Positions 33,174 to 36,033 of a stretch of 36,033 nucleotides of DNA are shown here, piece after piece (within the stretch, counting starts at the first letter, position 1; each line of letters begins with the position of its first letter). The position numbers were made by a program, and so were the translations under genes. The notes beneath the pieces were generated by a model. It was not told the DNA's origin, searched no databases, and worked only from the letters and a program-made list of their open reading frames with translations. This DNA is from Sphingomonas sp. (GTDB taxonomy: Bacteria; Pseudomonadota; Alphaproteobacteria; Sphingomonadales; Sphingomonadaceae), in NCBI RefSeq assembly GCF_019749955.1, contig NZ_JAIEPC010000072.1, positions 1-36,033 of the forward strand, given 5' to 3'.

Positions 33174-33223
33174 GGCGTTTCTCCTGTGACCTCCGGGGCT
33201 TGGGGTTTCGTTGGCCCACTTCC

Positions 33224-33316
33224 CCCGTTCGCCCTGAGCTTGTCGAAGGGCCGTTCTTCTTCTGCGATAACGTCGCAAAAGAAGGGCAGTGCTTCGACAA
33301 GCTCAGCACGAGCGGG
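33224..33316. repeat. Dispersed palindromic repeat, family B, copy 2
   Basis: The arms CCGTTCGCCCTGAGCTTGTC (then GAAGGGC) and GTGCTTCGACAAGCTCAGCA (then CGAGCGG) flank a spacer of about 40 bp that itself contains TTCTTCTGCGA/TCGCAAAAGAA. It is homologous in arms and spacer layout to 4621-4712. It fills most of the 33174-33372 gap, which holds no gene. Confidence 0.88.
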
Positions 33317-33372
33317 TTGAGGGTGCTTCCACCGAAATCAGCGTTGCCCCAGCGCGAAGCATAGCGCGCCGC

Positions 33373-34758
33373 TCAATCGGCGGCAAAGCGGATCGGCGAC
33401 AGCCCGCGTTCGCGCTCGATGACGATCAGCGCGCGGCCAGCAGGCGGCGCCGATCGCTGCGGGCAATCGACGCGCAGGCATTGGCGACAGCCCAGACCAA
33501 TGGGCGTCGCGTCGCCCGCAAGGTCGATCCCGCGCGCCGCTGCAAGCGGTCCCGCCAGATCGGCCGCAACCCCCAGACCGACCGCGAATTCCGCGCCGGT
33601 CGTGCCATAGCGGCGCCCCTGCGGCGTCACCGTGCGCGCCATTGTGAACCAGCGGCTCTCATCCTCAAGTACGACGAGATGGACCGTCAGCGCCCCCGGC
33701 CGCTCGAACGCCATGTGCAACCGCCAAAGCGGACAGCGCGCCTCCGCCTCGGCCAGCGGCGCCGCGCTCGCGCCCGAGAAGCGCTTCGACGCCTGCCCCG
33801 CGCGGTCGATCCGGACCATGAAGAAGGGCAAGCCGCGCGCGCCAACGCGCTGGAGCGTGGTCAGCCGGTGCGCGACTTGTTCGAACCCTGCACCGAAGCG
33901 GCGCTGGAGCAGTTCGATGTCATACCCCGTCGCCTCGCACGCCCGCAGGAAGCGCGCATAGGGCATCATGACGGCCGCAGCGAAATAGCTGAGCAAATGC
34001 CGCCGATAGAGCCGCTCGGCCGCACGGTCGGTAAAGGCGCCACCCTTGACCAGCGCCTCGATCTCGGCGCGCCCTTCGATTTGCCCGAGCTGAAAGGCCG
34101 CGGCGAACGCGCGCGAGGCCGGGTCGAGCAGTTCGGAGAGCTGCAACTGGCGCGCATGCAGATCGAGCCGGCGCAGCATGTCGGGCATCACTTCGACCGG
34201 CAGCACGCGGATCGCGAGCTGGTGCTTGACCCGCAGCCGCTCGGCAATCGCGCCATAGAGGTCACCCGCGCCAAGCCGGAGTTCATCGGCGAGCGCCTCG
34301 GCGACCGCGTCAAGATCGGGAAAATGGTTGCGCCAGCGTTCGATCTCGCGGCGGACTTCGGCGACGGGATCGGGCGCGTCACTGGAGCCATGTACGCCGC
34401 CGCCGAGCCGGTCATAGGCGCGGGCAAAGGCTTCGGCACCACCCGGCGCCGCAGCGAGCCATTCGGTCAGCTCGGCGCGATCGACCTCCAGATCGGCGAA
34501 CAGCGGATCGGCCAACCGCCGTCGCAGCGCCGCCTCGCCGCCGCCGGGCTCGCCAACGGCGAGGCTGCGCGCGTCGAAATCGAACTGCTCGGCCAGCCGT
34601 ACGAGCAGTGTCGCCGAGAGCGGGCGCTGGTTGCGTTCGAGCAGGTTGAGATAGCTCGGCGAGATCGCGAGCATTTCGGCCATGGCGGCTTGAGTGAGTC
34701 CCGCCTGCCGCCGCACACGGCGCACGGCATAGCCCGCGAATAGCTTCTGGTCGACCAT
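33373..34758 (-). CDS. ScfR/RamB-like transcriptional regulator (XRE HTH, short-chain fatty acyl regulator family)
   Basis: This 461-residue protein has an N-terminal XRE helix-turn-helix (VRRVRRQAGLTQAAMAEMLAISPSYLNLLERNQRPLS, about 12-50). The middle region is related to ImmA/IrrE, but the expected HExxH position reads AFQLGQIEG, so it is not a protease. A C-terminal ScfR domain ends with the cysteine cluster GLGCRQCLRVDCPQR. Members include RamB of Corynebacterium (glyoxylate bypass) and regulators of methylcitrate and propionyl-CoA genes; they sense short-chain acyl-CoA. It is divergent from aceA with a TTGTAA-5-TTACAA palindrome between them, strongly suggesting control of aceA and of itself. 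No clear ribosome binding site is seen before ATG 34758. Confidence 0.92.
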   Translation of the reverse strand: MVDQKLFAGYAVRRVRRQAGLTQAAMAEMLAISPSYLNLLERNQRPLSATLLVRLAEQFDFDARSLAVGEPGGGEAALRRRLADPLFADLEVDRAELTEWLAAAPGGAEAFARAYDRLGGGVHGSSDAPDPVAEVRREIERWRNHFPDLDAVAEALADELRLGAGDLYGAIAERLRVKHQLAIRVLPVEVMPDMLRRLDLHARQLQLSELLDPASRAFAAAFQLGQIEGRAEIEALVKGGAFTDRAAERLYRRHLLSYFAAAVMMPYARFLRACEATGYDIELLQRRFGAGFEQVAHRLTTLQRVGARGLPFFMVRIDRAGQASKRFSGASAAPLAEAEARCPLWRLHMAFERPGALTVHLVVLEDESRWFTMARTVTPQGRRYGTTGAEFAVGLGVAADLAGPLAAARGIDLAGDATPIGLGCRQCLRVDCPQRSAPPAGRALIVIERERGLSPIRFAAD

Positions 34759-34786
34759 CGGTATGTACTGGCGCGCGCATTCGAAC

Positions 34787-34803
34787 TTGTAAAGATGTTA
34801 CAA
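34787..34803. promoter_or_regulatory. TTGTAA-N5-TTACAA palindrome in the scfR-aceA intergenic region
   Basis: TTGTAA (34787-34792) and TTACAA (34798-34803) form an inverted repeat with a 5-nt spacer. It lies 29 bp upstream of the regulator start and about 140 bp upstream of aceA. Its placement and symmetry fit a binding site for the divergent regulator. The remaining gap (34759-34943) shows no gene. Confidence 0.55.
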
Positions 34804-34943
34804 CACGACAGAGATGATGCAGTTTTGCGCGCACAGCCTGACCGCATTTACCCGCGCTTGGCCTCGCCATTGGCCTTGCTGCGGCGCAACAGCGAGCCAA
34901 TACGACGGTCCGAGCAAGGACCGACCGCGAAAAAGGACTTGCA

Positions 34944-36033
34944 ATGACCTTCGAAGACCTGATTCCCGCCCCGACTGGCCGTTTCGACGGCATCACCCGC
35001 CCCTACACGCCCGAAGACGTGGCAAAGCTGCGCGGCTCGGTGCTGGTCGAGCACACGCTGGCGCGCAAGGGTGCGAACAAGCTGTGGGAATTGCTGCAGA
35101 ACGAAGATTATATCAACGCCCTCGGTGCACTCAGCGGCAACCAGGCGATGCAGATGGTGCGTGCCGGGCTGAAGGCGATTTACCTCTCGGGCTGGCAGGT
35201 TGCTGCCGACGCCAACACCGCAGGGGCAATGTATCCCGACCAGTCGCTCTATCCCGCCAACGCCGGGCCGGAGCTCGCGCGGAAAATCAACAACACGCTC
35301 CAGCGCGCCGACCAGATCGAGCATAGCGAAGGCGGGGCGAGCCGCGACTGGTTCGCGCCGATCGTCGCCGATGCCGAAGCCGGGTTTGGTGGCCCGCTCA
35401 ACTGCTTCGAGATCATGAAGGCCTATATCGCTGCGGGTGCCGCCGGCGTGCATTACGAAGACCAGCTCGCGAGCGAGAAGAAGTGCGGCCACCTCGGCGG
35501 CAAGGTGCTGATCCCGACGCAGGCACATATCCGCAACCTCGATTCCGCTCGGCTCGCCGCCGACGTGTCGGGCGTGCCGACGATCATCTGCGCGCGCACC
35601 GATGCCGAGAGCGCCAAGCTGATCACCAGCGACATTGACGAGCGCGACCATGAATTCCTGACCGGCGAGCGCACCGCCGAGGGTTTCTTCCGCCTGAAGG
35701 ACGGCACCGGCGTCGATCATTGCATCAAGCGCGGCCTGGCCTTTGCCGAGCATGCCGATCTGCTGTGGTGGGAAACCAGCTACCCCAATCTCGACGACGC
35801 GCGCCGCTTCGCCGAGGCGATCAAGAAGCAGTATCCGAACAAGATGCTCGCGTATAACTGCTCGCCGAGCTTCAACTGGGAAGCCAAGCTCGACAAGGAC
35901 ACGATCGCCAAGTTCCAGCGCGAAATCGGCGCGATGGGCTACAAGTTCCAGTTCGTGACGCTCGCCGGCTTCCACCAGCTCAACTACGGCATGTTCGAGC
36001 TGGCGCGCGGTTACAAGGATCGCGGCATGGCGG
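34944..36033 (+). CDS. aceA: Isocitrate lyase, 5' part
   Basis: Isocitrate lyase splits isocitrate into glyoxylate and succinate, the entry of the glyoxylate bypass used for growth on acetate, fatty acids or stored PHA. 363 codons are present and the frame runs off the window end. The active-site signature KKCGHLGG has catalytic Cys181. [33 protein letters not shown] and [10 protein letters not shown] are conserved substrate- and Mg-binding segments. AAAGGA precedes the ATG by about 7-8 nt. It is divergent from the ScfR-type regulator. A full-length protein should extend roughly 60-70 residues beyond the window. Confidence 0.98.
   Translation, partial: MTFEDLIPAPTGRFDGITRPYTPEDVAKLRGSVLVEHTLARKGANKLWELLQNEDYINALGALSGNQAMQMVRAGLKAIYLSGWQVAADANTAGAMYPDQSLYPANAGPELARKINNTLQRADQIEHSEGGASRDWFAPIVADAEAGFGGPLNCFEIMKAYIAAGAAGVHYEDQLASEKKCGHLGGKVLIPTQAHIRNLDSARLAADVSGVPTIICARTDAESAKLITSDIDERDHEFLTGERTAEGFFRLKDGTGVDHCIKRGLAFAEHADLLWWETSYPNLDDARRFAEAIKKQYPNKMLAYNCSPSFNWEAKLDKDTIAKFQREIGAMGYKFQFVTLAGFHQLNYGMFELARGYKDRGMA

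Noticed and set aside
33289..34743. 484-codon + strand frame opposite the ScfR-type regulator
   Set aside because: It starts inside a dispersed repeat and has low-complexity Arg/Ala/Gln content, whereas the minus-strand regulator is well supported.

Overview
The window is a 36 kb piece of a GC-rich alphaproteobacterial chromosome, most likely Sphingomonadales (Sphingomonas or a close relative). The reasons are: a very short F1 epsilon subunit (84 aa), a phaR / phaC-like / phaA polyester locus, methionine synthase encoded as two separate genes, an Oar-like TonB-dependent receptor, an ScfR-type regulator divergent from isocitrate lyase, and many dispersed palindromic intergenic repeats of the kind common in sphingomonads. 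The genus call is inference. Gene density is high, no gap exceeds 300 bp, and I saw no tRNA, rRNA, transposase, integrase, phage gene or CRISPR array.

Layout. (1) 1-1591, + strand: end of the atp operon (atpD 3' part, an unknown secreted protein translationally coupled to it, then atpC). (2) 1688-7058, + strand: an orphan CpaF/TadA ATPase, a secreted double-lobed aspartic protease with a PDZ domain, a GT-C type membrane glycosyltransferase, and an exported methyltransferase-fold protein. (3) 7279-10120: PHA metabolism, with phaR (-) divergent from a PhaC-like hydrolase and phaA (+), followed by a strong bidirectional terminator. (4) 10218-13373, - strand: a large TonB-dependent receptor. (5) 13589-21386, - strand: a valine/isobutyryl-CoA catabolic block (acyl-CoA dehydrogenase, 3-hydroxyisobutyryl-CoA hydrolase, enoyl-CoA hydratase, 3-hydroxyisobutyrate dehydrogenase), preceded by a polysaccharide deacetylase and followed by an MHS-type transporter and alanine racemase. 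(6) 21558-24637, + strand: a membrane-anchored AraC regulator, a fatty acid hydroxylase/sterol desaturase family protein and an anchored alpha/beta hydrolase. (7) 24737-30473, - strand: a methionine/SAM-cycle operon (ArsR-methyltransferase fusion, metF, homocysteine-methyltransferase half, cobalamin half of MetH) headed by a perfect 20-bp palindrome. (8) 30609-32262, + strand: two tiny lipoproteins coupled to an aldo/keto reductase, followed by what looks like the C-terminal stump of an HxlR regulator. (9) 32259-36033: a small TPR-like secreted protein, a PH-domain membrane protein, an ScfR/RamB-like regulator and, divergently, isocitrate lyase (cut by the window end).

Central themes are acetyl-CoA/propionyl-CoA economy (PHA storage, valine breakdown, glyoxylate bypass) and one-carbon/SAM recycling. 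The most informative non-coding signals are the ArsR-type palindrome lodged between the predicted -35 and -10 of the methionine operon, the TTGTAA-5-TTACAA palindrome between scfR and aceA, the 20-bp palindrome at the AraC stop codon, and a repeat arm amplified five times in tandem beside phaR. The least explained genes are the extra gene inside the atp operon, the two small lipoproteins, and the HxlR-like stump.
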